Source of the DNA: Aquilaria yunnanensis
Lineage: Eukaryota > Streptophyta > Magnoliopsida > Malvales > Thymelaeaceae
Reading direction: 5' to 3'
NCBI GenBank assembly: GCA_039654915.1
Contig: CM077599.1
Span: forward strand, 20,893,501-20,957,500
DNA length: 64,000 nt
In this document: positions 1-11,790 of the stretch, piece by piece
How the letters are laid out: every line of letters begins with the position of its first letter
How positions within the stretch are numbered: the stretch's first letter is position 1
The notes under the pieces: generated by a model
Databases searched by the model: none
What the model was told of the DNA's origin: nothing
The model's input: the letters and a program-made list of their open reading frames with translations, nothing else
Position numbers and translations under genes: made by a program

Positions 1-262
1 TGTGAATTAGAAATTGTATATGTTTTGGTTAACCAGGTGGAGTTTATCAATCATCTGTGTGGATTATGCTTCTGGAAAGCAGCTTCTTAGCCCCTTGCTC
101 CCATTCACTTTCTTACATGGTGCATGGGACTTGAGCATGAATTTTGAACATAGAAACATTACCAGGATAGTAACAGCTTTCTTCTTTGCTCCAGTTTGTC
201 TCTTGTTATTTATAGTTTTCTGTTGAATTCTGAACATGGTTGCTTTCATTGATTAATTGCAG

Positions 263-492
263 CTGCGTTAAAGGTAATGTCATACTTGCCATTGCCATAT
301 TCTGCCCTGAGTGCACTGTTGATAGTTCCAAGTCCATTGAGGGATGCAGTCTATGATTATGTTGCAAGGAGGCGCTATGATTGGTTTGGGAAAGCTGAAG
401 ATTGCTTGGTTCTGGAAGAGAAAGAGCTACTAGAACGTTTCATAGACGGCGAGGAATTGTTTGATCGTCACAGATCGAGAAGTCGTAGTTAA
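263..492 (+). CDS. DCC-family (DUF393) thiol-disulfide oxidoreductase-like protein, last exon
   Basis: This is the 3'-terminal coding exon of a gene that begins before the window. The acceptor is the AG at 261-262 (ttaattgcag). The exon opens with two bases of a split codon and then reads ALKVMSYLPLPYSALSALLI, ending at TAA 490-492. The pattern (LPLPYS, hydrophobic stretch, VP..LRDAVYDYVARRRYDWFGK) is typical of the C-terminal half of plant DCC1-like proteins. The N-terminal D-x-x-C-x-x-C motif that names the family would lie upstream and is not visible, so redox activity cannot be judged. Members are generally small organellar or soluble proteins of poorly known function. The tail is rich in Arg and Ser. 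Positions 1-262 read as intron, and I could not place another exon there. Confidence 0.8.
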
Positions 493-1679
493 GACTATTT
501 CAATGGATGTTTTGGCAGTTGGTAGTTTTGCCAAAGATTTTGCTGCCAGATGCCGGGATGGTGAGGCGCAGACACGCACTATTATGAATTGCAGGAAATG
601 CTTAGTATTGGTACAGCTGAACCACTGAACCTTTAAGCACCAAAGATTGAGCCCTCTAATTTTTCTAAAGTTGACTCATTAGATTTAGACCACTGTGACC
701 AAATTCGCATCCCATTGTCACAGTATCATGCTAACTACTTGGGGGGAGTTCTGTTCTAATTAAAGCATATTAATGCATCTGGATTGTCGGCGGGACAGCC
801 ATGGGTCAAATTAAACAATATTATCACCCTCCTCACTTTAGTTTATCATTGTGGTCCAAATGATCTCTCTCACGCACACCATCACTGCCCGAGAAGCCTT
901 GCCATTTTGTCGAACTGATGGCCAGCTAAGTTAGGTCCAGGCTCATCTGATTGCCGAGATGCAGTTGTACAGAGAGGCCTAATCCACCGCTCTCGAGTTC
1001 CCAGATAGCCTGTGTCCTTTCATCGCGAGCACAATAAGGTTTTTAGATGACCTGAGCTGGTCGAGCATAATTCTTGTATGCGAAAGGTCCCCACTAACGT
1101 CTTTTTTTTTTTTTTAAATTTTTTTTGTCTTTTTGGCAATGTTACCATAGCTTGATTAGGTGTTTTTATTTGTTTTTGAAGTGCTTGGCCGCTGGTGCTT
1201 CGAAGTCTTATTACAGTGGCCTTTTTTGGTTTCTCTCTTTTTTCTCTTTTTTTTTTTTCAAGGTTCTAGCTCCTGCTAATTCTTCCTATTCCTAAGGTCC
1301 TAAGGTCGTATATGATGTAAATAACTAAAAAATCAGGGATGTTTTCAATTTCTAACCCATGGGTCAATTTGATTCATGTCTGACCCGGCAATAATGCAGA
1401 CGCATTAATCTGCTTTTATACGAACTCCTCCTTGATTAGTTAATATTTGCTTTATAATTTGAGCATTTTTTACCCATTTTCTTAATGCCTAAACTAGGAA
1501 AAGAAGGGAAACGTAAAGAGGTTGTGAAAGAAAAACCTCATAAAATATCATGGCTTGTCCATCGCATTGCACTGGCCTGCTAAGAGCTTCTTCATTAATG
1601 TCAGCTATTACAAAACAAAAGAACTATTAGAAACTTTCCGAATTATGTATGGAATAATAGATTCTTGTTAGCTAGGGCA
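493..1679. other. 3' flank of the DCC-family gene
   Basis: No ORF of note. The first few hundred bases have moderate GC and probably include the 3' UTR. After about 1090 the stretch is T-rich, with poly-T runs near 1100-1125 and 1235-1258. No terminator or polyadenylation site could be fixed. Confidence 0.4.
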
Positions 1680-1904
1680 CTAATAGATACAATTGTGATG
1701 TACAAATGCAATACCAAATTGTAAGCCCATTGCAAGCGAAGTTGACTGAAGCGAATACAAGGATATGGGTGCACATTGGCAGTGACACATCCTAATAGAT
1801 ACAATTGTGATGTACAAATGCAATACCAAATTGTAAGCCCATTGCAAGCGAAGTTGACTGAAGCGTATACAAGGATATGGGTTCACATTGGCAGTGACAC
1901 ATCC
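1680..1904. repeat. 112-bp tandem duplication
   Basis: Two head-to-tail copies (1680-1791 and 1792-1904) begin with ctaatagatacaattgtgat. I see only two substitutions between them (gcgaatac/gcgtatac and gggtgcac/gggttcac), so the duplication is recent. It lies about 350 bp downstream of the PPR stop codon, between two convergent genes. Confidence 0.9.
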
Positions 1905-2248
1905 GATCTCTATGAGAAGTGATTGCGAACAGAAATCAACTACAACGGCATGGGTTTGAAGCCATGAGCTCAAACAACTCATCATTCCTGCCCTTTTATG
2001 CGCGTCTCACAATCATGTGTCAAGAGTAGGAGCAAATAGTTCATTCATTACCAACTAATAAGCTCTTCAACCTAGTAGCAGCACTCCAATACTCGTGATG
2101 TCTTCTGGTGAAAATGCTTCCTTTTACCATTATCTACAAGCATGGCTACAGAGAACAGTGAGTCTGCTCACTATTTTGTCAACATTTATCAGTTTGAAGA
2201 CTATAGACAGACAAACGAAGCAAGTAACTGAAGAAAATTGTCTCAAGG

Positions 2249-4804
2249 TCATGATTCGATATTCTCACGAACACGCAGAGCAAGTCTTTGAGTAGAATCT
2301 TCATCAAATGAATCATCCATCTCCTTAATCTTAGAGACAAATTCCATAGCTTCTTGGTATCTTCCTGCTTTGCAATAACTGTCAACAACAATCTTATACG
2401 TCATCTCATTGGGTCTGCACTCATGCTGAATCATATACCTAAGTACATCATCTATGGCTTCAAACATTCCATGCGCAGCATAGCCTGTCAGAAAGGTGTT
2501 GTAAGTAAAGATGCAAGGCCGAATCCCACTATTTGTCATTGCAGATAGAATTCTCATGGCCTCTTCCATGAGTCCTTGCCGGCAAAATCCTTTAATAACA
2601 ATGTTGTAAGATATGCGGTCCGGTTTTCCACCTGACTTTTGCAATCCTGTTAGAATTTCTTCAGCTTTCCAACACTGACCGACTCTAGCATACAAGTCCA
2701 TCAAGCTGTTATAAGTAATGAGATCTGGCTGCAGACCACTTGTTCGAATCAAGTTTAGTACTTCATGTGCCCGGTCATACATTTTGTTCTTGGAATATAG
2801 GGAAAGCAATGAATTATACAAAATCAAATCAGGCCTGTATCCATTCTTAACCAATTCCTGAAATGCTCGCTCTGAGCCTTCAAGTGATCTATATTTGATA
2901 TATGCAAGAACAAGGGTCCTCAAGAGCACCCAGCTAGGAAAAATCTTACCATCATAAATTTCTCTCTCGATCTTCTCTAGACCTCTGACATTCCTTCCCT
3001 TTGCATAGGACTGAAGCATCAAGGAGTAAGATGCTTCAGTCGGCCTGAAGCCCTTAGTTTTCATGTCATTAAGAACAGATTCTGCTGCTTTCCAATCCCC
3101 TCTTCTAGACAGAGCATTTAGAAGGGCATTGTAAGTGGTGACGCATGGCGTGAACCCAACCCTGATCATCTCATCATACATTTTTGTAGCATCTATTTCT
3201 GACCCACATCGACCATAAGCACGAATTAAAGTATTGAAAGTGTCTCTGTCAGGCTCAAAACCACAATTTTTCATCTCCCGTAGCACCCTATCGATATAAC
3301 CTTGCAGACCCTTCTTACCGCACATGCTAAGCATTGTGTTCCATGTAATACGATTTGGTGAACATCCACTGGACTTCATTTCACAAAGTATATTTATCAT
3401 GTCGTCCGACCATGACTTTTTCCCTAACATTCCTAGGACCACATTGTAAGTGCAGGTATTGGGAACACAACCCAACTCTTTCATCTTGCCGAACAATCTC
3501 AAAGCCTCCTCAATTTTTCCTGCGTTACCATAAGCATCAATAACAGTGGTGTAAGTGACAGCATTAGGCATTACTCCTTTGCCTGCCATTATCTCAATGA
3601 CAGCAGCTCCTTCTTCGTGAAAACCTGCTCTCACATAAGCTGCAACAAGTTCATTGTAAGTAACAGAGTTGGCTGAGCAATTGTTGTCCTCCATTTCTTT
3701 CAAAATACATAATGCCTCTGAATAACTGCCGGCCTTGGCAAACACTTGCAGCAAAGCATTATAAGTTACTGTTCCCGGTACATAGCCCTGCAACTTGAGT
3801 CCAGCAAAAAAGTCTTTTGCTTCCTCTAGCAGGCCCTCTCTAACACAGGCAGATAGGACCGTACTGCAAGTGAACTCGTCAAATTCAAGACCATTCCTTT
3901 TCATTTCATCCAAAAGCCCCAAAATTTTGCCCCATGATCGACCCATCCTCCCATAAACACCCAGCATGACATTATAGGTGACCAGAGTGGGTGACATGCC
4001 TGTGTCTTTCATTCTCTCGAACAGAGAAACAGCTTGCGTGTACTTCCCAGCACGAGAGTAGACATGAAGCATCGTGGTACACGCCCGAACATCGAGTGAA
4101 TAGTCCTCGATGGGAATTTTATCAAACAGCTTCAAGGCAGTTGAGGATTGCTGCTCCCTCCCAAGGATTCTGACAATGAGCTCAACAATCTGACTATCCA
4201 ATTTAACTCCATCAGAAACTAAATTCAACACAATCCACTCGGACAGCGCTAGAGCTCTATCCGAATTACTAGAGAGGTCCAAGGCTTTCAACAAACTAAA
4301 CAGGTCAGCTTCAAGCAGCTGAAACTTGGCAGAATCGAAAAAATCATTCAAACCATGCAAAGGCTGTTTCAAAAGGCAATCCAGCATAGCGATACCCTTT
4401 TCCGATAGAAATTCGAGAGACCCGTTTACCGAAAAATTCACCTCCTCGCCGGCTTCGAACTGAAGGACCGAAGCAGCAGCAGGTTTCTCGGGAGAGACAT
4501 GGCGCCGCTGTCTGCGGGTGAAAGCGCCATTGCTTTTGGTTTTTGGGGGATCGATGGGTTTGGGGTTGGGAGGGGAAGAGAGGTGGAGAAGGTGCTGAAG
4601 GAGGGAATCCAAAGGGAAGACTGAGGGAGATTGGGACGGTGGAGGGAGCGGGAGGGAGGCGGGGCAGAACTTGAGAGGTGTACTTGGCGGCGTGGGCCGG
4701 TTCATTGGAGCTGGAAAAGCTGGATTGGTAGGGAAGACAGTGCCCTCCATTTCCGACTGTTTTGGATTGCAGCTTCTAAAAGGAGGGGAAGGAAGGGATG
4801 CCAT
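2249..4804 (-). CDS. PPR10: Chloroplast P-class PPR protein, PPR10 / At2g18940 ortholog
   Basis: An intronless ORF of 851 residues. The N-terminus (MASLPSPPFRSCNPKQ, then Pro/Ser-rich) looks like a chloroplast transit peptide. Residues 204-834 divide cleanly into 18 PPR motifs, all 35 residues except motif 3 (36), followed by a short tail ending in RLALRVRENIES. The motif count, the variant motifs 12-13 (EASYSLMLQSYAKG, WVLLRTLVLAY) and the C-terminus match Arabidopsis At2g18940 and maize PPR10 as I remember them. Maize PPR10 binds the atpI-atpH and psaJ-rpl33 intergenic RNAs, blocks exonucleases there and aids atpH translation; the same role is inferred here. No E or DYW editing domain is present. 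The start was chosen because the transit-like segment begins at this Met and no conserved sequence lies upstream. It is convergent with the DCC gene. Confidence 0.93.
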   Translation of the reverse strand: MASLPSPPFRSCNPKQSEMEGTVFPTNPAFPAPMNRPTPPSTPLKFCPASLPLPPPSQSPSVFPLDSLLQHLLHLSSPPNPKPIDPPKTKSNGAFTRRQRRHVSPEKPAAASVLQFEAGEEVNFSVNGSLEFLSEKGIAMLDCLLKQPLHGLNDFFDSAKFQLLEADLFSLLKALDLSSNSDRALALSEWIVLNLVSDGVKLDSQIVELIVRILGREQQSSTALKLFDKIPIEDYSLDVRACTTMLHVYSRAGKYTQAVSLFERMKDTGMSPTLVTYNVMLGVYGRMGRSWGKILGLLDEMKRNGLEFDEFTCSTVLSACVREGLLEEAKDFFAGLKLQGYVPGTVTYNALLQVFAKAGSYSEALCILKEMEDNNCSANSVTYNELVAAYVRAGFHEEGAAVIEIMAGKGVMPNAVTYTTVIDAYGNAGKIEEALRLFGKMKELGCVPNTCTYNVVLGMLGKKSWSDDMINILCEMKSSGCSPNRITWNTMLSMCGKKGLQGYIDRVLREMKNCGFEPDRDTFNTLIRAYGRCGSEIDATKMYDEMIRVGFTPCVTTYNALLNALSRRGDWKAAESVLNDMKTKGFRPTEASYSLMLQSYAKGRNVRGLEKIEREIYDGKIFPSWVLLRTLVLAYIKYRSLEGSERAFQELVKNGYRPDLILYNSLLSLYSKNKMYDRAHEVLNLIRTSGLQPDLITYNSLMDLYARVGQCWKAEEILTGLQKSGGKPDRISYNIVIKGFCRQGLMEEAMRILSAMTNSGIRPCIFTYNTFLTGYAAHGMFEAIDDVLRYMIQHECRPNEMTYKIVVDSYCKAGRYQEAMEFVSKIKEMDDSFDEDSTQRLALRVRENIES

Positions 4805-4949
4805 GCAACGATACCAATTTCATCATCCCTCCAGTTTAATCGAACGGACTTGGAAAGGAAGGCGCTTTCTCTTATCTTCTTTTTTATTTTTCCTTTTACC
4901 AGTAATATTAATATATGTCTCTTCTCCTAGATTCTAAAATAATTAAGAG

Positions 4950-5275
4950 CCAATTTTTTTTAATTTAATTTAAAATAATTTATTTCTATTTTTACAGTTT
5001 TTTTTTTTGAAATTAATTTTATTTAAAAGCTAATATTATGGGTCCAATAATCCATTGAAAGTATAATTTTTATAATATTTCTAAATATTTATGAATTTTT
5101 CTAGCTTTAGACATTAAAAAAAATCATAAAAATTTAATGACATCATGAAAATTTACTTTTAAATGGATAACTATATCTACATAATATTAGCTTTTAAATG
5201 AAATTGGTTTGATGTACAAAAGATATAAAAATAAAAATAAGTCATTTTAAATTAAGTTGATTTAAGTTAAAATGT
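4950..5275. mobile_element. AT-rich inverted-repeat MITE, family X copy 1
   Basis: The left arm (...taatttaaaataatttatttctatttttacag... to aaaagctaatattatg) is inverted in the right arm (cataatattagcttttaaatgaaatt... to ...aagtcattttaaatta). A second copy of the family lies near 57870-58220 and shares the interior tract around cataaaaatttaa and aatttacttttaaatg. Outer ends are approximate and no target duplication was resolved. It starts about 145 bp upstream of the PPR start codon. Confidence 0.65.
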
Positions 5276-8200
5276 ATTCACTGTTTTTTAGTTATGATAC
5301 CCAAACAGAGAGTGTCTCTCCAATTTACGATTTAGCTTTTTATGTTTACCCCCGACTTTTCAGTATCTTGAACTATTTGTTTCTTGTTTTTTATTACAAA
5401 AAAAATATACTGCTCTTTTGAAATTTAACTTTTTAATTTCTATTTTAATTGTTTCATTCTTGTTCATATAATGTTGTTCTTTTGTTCCAAAGAAATAGTT
5501 GAATAGCTACATGTATTCTATTATTATCTAGTGTTATCTTGCTTCTCTTTTGGGGTCGTGGTTATATTACTTAGCACCTCTATATGGTTTTGTTTTGCTT
5601 TTTTATAAGTGTCTATCTCATGGACTATTTTTTCTATAGTACCATATAAGTATAAATTGCACAGTATTTTTTTTTCTCTAATTTTGTTTCTCTTTATTTG
5701 GGATTTTGTGTTTTTTCTTTTTTTCCTTTGTGGTTCTATTTTTGTTCTCTCTATCTTATTTCTCTGTTTGTGAATCACCTAATTAGTATTTGATTAAAAT
5801 ACATTTGTGCAAGGGTGAGGGATAGAGCTTTTAATTACTTTTTCATGCATTTTGACAAGTGCACAATTGTCACTTGTAGTGTGGTGAGTGGGCAGTTGAT
5901 CCAACAAGGATTATGACTTAAATGCTTTCAAGTACCAATGCCACAAGCTAGACAAACAATTTTATTGCACCTAATTTAAGATACTAAACTAGTATGCATT
6001 CCTCAAATGTATGTATGCAAACTACTTGAATGGTTGACTATTCACTAGTTGAAGTTACTATTGCACACTCATACTATTAAGGGGGATATACTACAACAAA
6101 CCCTAGCTCATACACTATTAAAGCTAGCGACTAATATACAACACTTGGAAAAATTTATGATCAACAAGCAATAATATAGAGCTTGAGAATAGAGTTACAT
6201 GCTCATACTGTTCAATTTACCATAAGTTGTACTTTAACTTTAATCTTAGTTTTATTTTTTATTTATGTCCCCCTTTTTTTAGTTTCTAGCATTAACTTTG
6301 AAAACAGATAAATTTAAATTATATAATAATCACTTTTTAGCAATTTTGAATTACGTAACAATAATTTGGTAATTAAATTACAGTTGAAATCATAGTTTTC
6401 CTCCACAGTTATACATAAAAATAATTACAAAATCCACTAAGCTTTGAAAAAAATGATGCCACTCGCCACCATTGTTTTGGAAACATTGAAACTTGACCCC
6501 AAAATGCAAGAGTGTTGTTTTACACTAGGATTGACTAACTATTTAGCTATAACAAAAAAAAAAAAAGAATAATTGAATGTTTTTAGCTATCAATATGAGG
6601 TGGATGATTAGTTTACAGTTATAAATGAGTAACTGATCTTTTCAGTTCAATTTTCTATTATGTGTTTCAAAAATTTGGCAACTGGAATAATTGAATTAAT
6701 ATATGACTTACAAGGTTATTTTATGTAGTGAATCTTGATCTAAAATAGGGAAAGGAAAATGATAAAAGCTAAAAATTTATTTCTACATGAATTAGGCATC
6801 ATTCCTAAATTTATTTATACATGAATTAGGGCCATTTGGCTCGAAATTGGAAAGATAAAGAAAAAAATGGATTATATATATAAGTACATAAAATTCAATT
6901 AACCAGAACTGAAAAACCAATTTTTTTTAATTTTTAGTTATTTAGGTTTTCCATCCTTATTCGATCTATTCAATTCTTTAACATCCATGACCAAAATAAA
7001 CAAACAATCACCCTTAACTTAAACTATTGGTTGCTTATATCAACTTTGAAATCATAGTTTAAATTAAACAATAAACATCTTCTAATAAATTTAATTGTTT
7101 GACAATAGTTTGACACTGGCATTTAAAATATCAAATTTTCCTTTAGTCTATTGTAAAACAATTTGTTCTTATTAGCAATGTCAATCATTGTTATATTTTA
7201 GGAGCTTTATGTTCAATCATGGTCGTGGGCTAACAAAACAGAGGATATGCTGGTTTTGCAGCCAAAGACAAGGTTAGTGACTTCAAAGTTGTGTATTTGG
7301 GGAAAATCCTCTAATTCTTAAATTAGTAAGGTGAACAATAAACAACTAATATGAGATTTGGAGGAGTGATTCAAATGCCATAGGGTTTTCCAAGGCCTTT
7401 ATATATGTAATATTCATTGTTTACCAAGGTAAGGGTTCCCCTGTGAATTAGACTACAATCTTATTAATAATGAGATATAGGAGATTCATTCTTCTAATCA
7501 GCCTCAATCTTTCAATTATGGTTTTAGGACTGTCTTTAATCAGCTCATAAACTAAACTTCAATGGGTATGCATTACGGTCTTAAGCTTAATCTAGTAACA
7601 ATGGGTTTTTTTTTTCAGTTAAATGAAAGGAATTGAATGCGTTACATTTTGAATTGCTTGTACAAGAAACACCCTATTAAACGAGAGATTAAAAGCATGA
7701 GACATATAGTTGTCAGAGATTAAGGAGAAGTCCTCAAAACTAAGGAAAAGAACTATTAGGAGGCTTAAGAGTCAAATTTACATTCAAGCCGCCCTTTTAT
7801 GTCCATCACATTCATCATTTTGTTTTGAGGAAAAAAAAATACTTTTTCTTCCTAATTGTTGCCATTTCCATCATGTCGGAGTCATCTTCACCAAATTTCA
7901 TACCGTCAACTCGAAGTAAAGAAAGGTATTGCCCATGATATGTTACCGTATACATTTAATTTCTGATAATTGGTTCTTTCCTACCACTGATGGGCTGCTG
8001 ACATTTGTTGTCTCCCTAATTTTGTATTTGTTAGTGTGTGACTAAAGATGTCAAACAACAAGTGGAAGGCAATTGCTAAGCACACCTGAGGAGTATTCTG
8101 ACCTCTTAAACCTTCAGCAACACATTGAAAGAAAGTTTCAAGTCATCTTCTCTCCAAGCAATTAATCTGGGGTCTTAGGGGAGATTTAATAACACCAAGA

Positions 8201-10066
8201 AAGATTAGTTGGTGGTCTATGCCGACAAACCAAGGCAGGTCTAATTTATCCTTTACCTATTGGTCACCCGGCCGTATAACCACTGCCAAATCTCCTATCC
8301 CTAGTTAGCCCCAAACATTTTTATTCACATTAATGGTTTTCACTTCATGTAGGGATTCATGATTTTTTAATTTAAAAAAAAACATTCCCTCATAATGTGA
8401 AAGAAAAAATAGCAAAATAGATGATCATATACTTTCATTTTCTCCAATGAAAGGTTTCTCATTCAATGATAAAGACTATTACTGGGGAAGTACGTTGAAC
8501 TCCTTGGACAGATGAAGGAAGGGGTGCATATATATCAGTCTAAAAAATGAAGTATTGAACTTGGAGACCATGTTTAGCTAATAGATGAGTAGCCTGATCT
8601 ACTCTTTTCTATAAGTGCTTGGCAAAACTCTAATCTGACCAGTTAATATCTCAAACTACCTTAGCTCGTCTAGCCAGAGGATGGGGGGTATTAGTCCAAA
8701 CTACTCCAAAAAAGAAGTCTAACTTATTGGATACCATGTTAGCTAGTAAATACTAACATAAATTGGCCACCATTCCCACAATCACCTATTCTCCATGCTA
8801 TCTTTGCCACCATGCATCAAGAAACTTTAGACTGGACTTTATATTTAATCGGACCAATGTACAAAACCTTTCTTATACATGATACCAACATGGATCTAAA
8901 TTTAAGTGCGCCATCGGGCCGATTATCAATCACATAATCTTAAACTATTTATCCCTCAAAATTTGGTGCTCTAAAAATGGTGCCATCATCCATTTATTCT
9001 CCAATTCTTGTACTACAAACAACACTTGACAAAGCTCCGGAACTCATCTAAGGTGCCAGCCAACAAGTTTAGTGATTCATAAAAAAAAATCCCACACATC
9101 CATTGAAGCACCTTTAAGAGGCAATTGCCACAAGTGATGTAATTGGTGTTTGTCTCCGAAGCTTGATAGATAAAGAAAAGCTTGATGATTAAAAAGAAAG
9201 GGGTATAGAATTCTTGTCTTAGTTAAATGCAATTAATGATCAAGGGCACATATGATAAAGTATATTTAAAAACAATAAAATGGAAAGCAATTTTCCGTGT
9301 AAGGCGTTTATAAGGTGGGCGTACTTTTGACCTTCCGTATCTTTAATTAAGTATAAGAACAAACATGCCTCATAAAAGAACAAACCTACCATGTTTTTAA
9401 AAAAGAACAAACACGGTATTGCCTTAAACTGCTCAAAATTGGTAATTATAAAGAATAAATCTAATAAAATAATAAATAAAAATTGAGAAAATAATAAACA
9501 ATACTCATAAAAGAACAAAATTGATAAATGAACAAATAAGAACAGATAAAAAAACAAGAAATAATTGATAAAGAACACATTGGCACTACAAAAAATAAAT
9601 AAACATATAAAAAGAACATTGATTTCAGTTAAATGAATAAAAAAAAGAAGATTCATCGTAGAGATAAGATTGAATAGAAAACAATGAGAATGACTAGGTA
9701 ATATGAACTTACACTATGCGAAGGAAATGTTCATAGATAAATTAAAAAAGAGAGAATATAGATTTACTTTTTTTCTTTTTCTTCTTGTTTGCGTTTTCCT
9801 ATTTGTTTATTAATATTTGTTTTTGTTTTTTAATTTTTGTCTCCTGCTTGCCATTGATCTAAATACTTTTATGTTGGCTTGTTGATTTATTCATTTTAAA
9901 TCTTTTTTGAACAGTATGTTATTGTGATTTAGTTTGTTTTATTTGCTTTTGGGCAACTGCAATTTTTTTTAGGGATTTTGAGAGAATGAGAGGTAATTAG
10001 GCAAAGGCAATTGAAGGTTTTAAAACATGGGGTTTGGAAGATTGTAAGCAGGTTATATAATTGTTG
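5276..10066. other. AT-rich intergenic DNA, no gene seen
   Basis: Open frames here are short or low-complexity. The stretch 7900-9200 has somewhat higher GC and may be an old decayed retroelement, but no reading frame or motif could be held together. No RNA gene was recognised. Confidence 0.5.
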
Positions 10067-10889
10067 ATTTCTAGTAGAGGTGAGCATGAGTCGGTTTTTT
10101 GGTGGAACCGAACCAATTCAAAATAGGCTCGGTTTCAAAATTTTTTTTCCCAACCTAAGAACCAGAACTATGGTTCTAGGTGTTTTGATTCTGGTTCTCG
10201 GGTTTTTCAGTTTATGTAATATACCTATAACAACATTTAAATTCAATTAAATTTTATTCACAACTAGTTTATGAAATATTTAAGATAATACACAACTAAA
10301 TCCATATTTAAATACACATGTTCTTAATAATATTCAAAGAGTTTCACATGCTATTACATAATGCAACAAGAATGCAAATGTATTTAGTTGCATGCGATTT
10401 TACAAAATGCCTTTATAAATTCTAGAAGATAACTGTTCAAATACTTTATTTTTTTTTATCTGTATAAAGAAAACAATATTCAATCTGATATATATCCTCT
10501 TGCTATTTAAATCAAACCAACCACCATATCATTGTAATTTCTTACAATATGAAAACATAAACAATTTCCTATCACTTGTTCTAATTTAGATTTAATATTA
10601 CGAATATTAGTTTTAGGGTTTAATTTAAAAGACTAAAACACCCTTACAATTTTTTATTTTTTCAATACATAAATGTACGGATAATTTAGTAGTATTATAA
10701 CTTTAATTCAGTTCCATCTCGGGTTGGTTTCATGTGGAACCAAAGCCAACCAAAAAACTATCGGTTCTCACATATGTGGAACCAACCCGCTAACCATGGT
10801 CAGTTTTTACCTAACCTAACCCAACCCAATAGGGGTGGTTCGAGTTGGATTTCAGTTTTACCCAACCCATACTCACCCCTAATTTCTAG
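10067..10889. mobile_element. Non-autonomous hAT-type transposon (807 bp) with 8-bp TSD
   Basis: The element spans 10075-10881 and is flanked by perfect 8-bp direct repeats ATTTCTAG (10067-10074 and 10882-10889). Its ends are inverted: TAGAGGTGAGcatgagtcgg on the left and, on the complement, TAGGGGTGAGtatgggttgg on the right. TAG-rich termini and an 8-bp target duplication are the hallmarks of the hAT superfamily. There is no transposase frame inside, so it must move in trans if at all. The sub-terminal sequence is rich in GGTTC/GAACC words in both orientations. Confidence 0.88.
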
Positions 10890-11790
10890 AAATGCCTAAA
10901 TACCTATTGCTCCATTGAACTATGGTGACTCCAACAATTTTCCCCCTAAACTATAAAGTGGAATAACTTGAACCCTAAAATTTCACAAGTAGTTCAATTC
11001 AAACCTTGAATTTTGATGAATTGATCATTCTAGTCCCTTAACTTAGCATAATCCTCACGCTATCTATTTTTAATGGAGCAGCCGCTGCCACCACCCCTTC
11101 ATCCACCCGATCTCTCCCCTCCATAACCTCTTTGGCTTCTTCTTCACCTTCCTCTTCTCCTACCCTCTGACGCTAAAGCAGCCTCATCCACAGCTGAAGC
11201 AGCATACTCCTCTGCCCTTAGCCGCCCCACCTTTGCCTAAAGTCTCCACCACTTCTTCGGCAACGCATCACGTCACTTTAGGACAAATGAATCGCAAGTT
11301 GTTGGGTCCTATGGAGAGCATCCAAATGAATCAGATGAATCATTGGAATGAAAAACATGTTTGACTTCCAGACCATATCCTTTTTTTCACATGCTTCATT
11401 CGTCAGTGGCAGCAGAGAATCGTGGCGTCTCCGATTTCGCTAATGTCAATCTGCTATTGGGTCTCTGATTGAGACTTTCATGTAAATCCGCTGTTGGGTC
11501 TCCGCGATGTCAAGAAATCCAATCAAAACCCAGGTAGACAGAGGAAAAATAGAAGCTATGTTGGAGATCGAGGCAGTGTTAGGAATGAAGGAGAGAAGAA
11601 GGCTTCGTTTGTCTCTTTAATAGTATTTTTGTCACATGCAGCCACAGGAGCGCATAAGTGACTTGAGGGACTAAACTGACCGATTTTCCAAAGTTTAAGG
11701 TTTGAGTTGATCCACTTTATAGTTCATGTGGCAAACTGTCCGAGTCACCATTGTTTAGGGGAGCAATAGGTATTTAGGTATTTTTAGAAG
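10882..11790. mobile_element. 0.9-kb inverted-repeat element with GC-richer interior
   Basis: The left end (tctagaaatgcctaaatacc, then tattgctccattgaactatgg) is inverted at the right end (ggagcaataggtatttaggtatttttagaag at 11759-11790). The arms also share the gtgactc and ctataaagtgga words, giving inverted repeats of roughly 150 bp. The middle (about 11080-11600) is much richer in C and G than the arms and reads like a captured gene fragment, but no continuous frame is left. A target duplication was not found; the neighbouring hAT element entered exactly at the left terminus and obscures it. Confidence 0.7.

Noticed and set aside
8020..9200. Possible LINE or other retroelement remnant (phrases resembling reverse-transcriptase-era sequence on the minus strand)
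   Set aside because: No frame longer than a few dozen codons and no diagnostic motif could be confirmed by eye.
9240..9656. 138-codon minus-strand frame rich in Phe, Leu and Ile
   Set aside because: Product of an A/T-rich tract; no motif, and composition matches the flanks.
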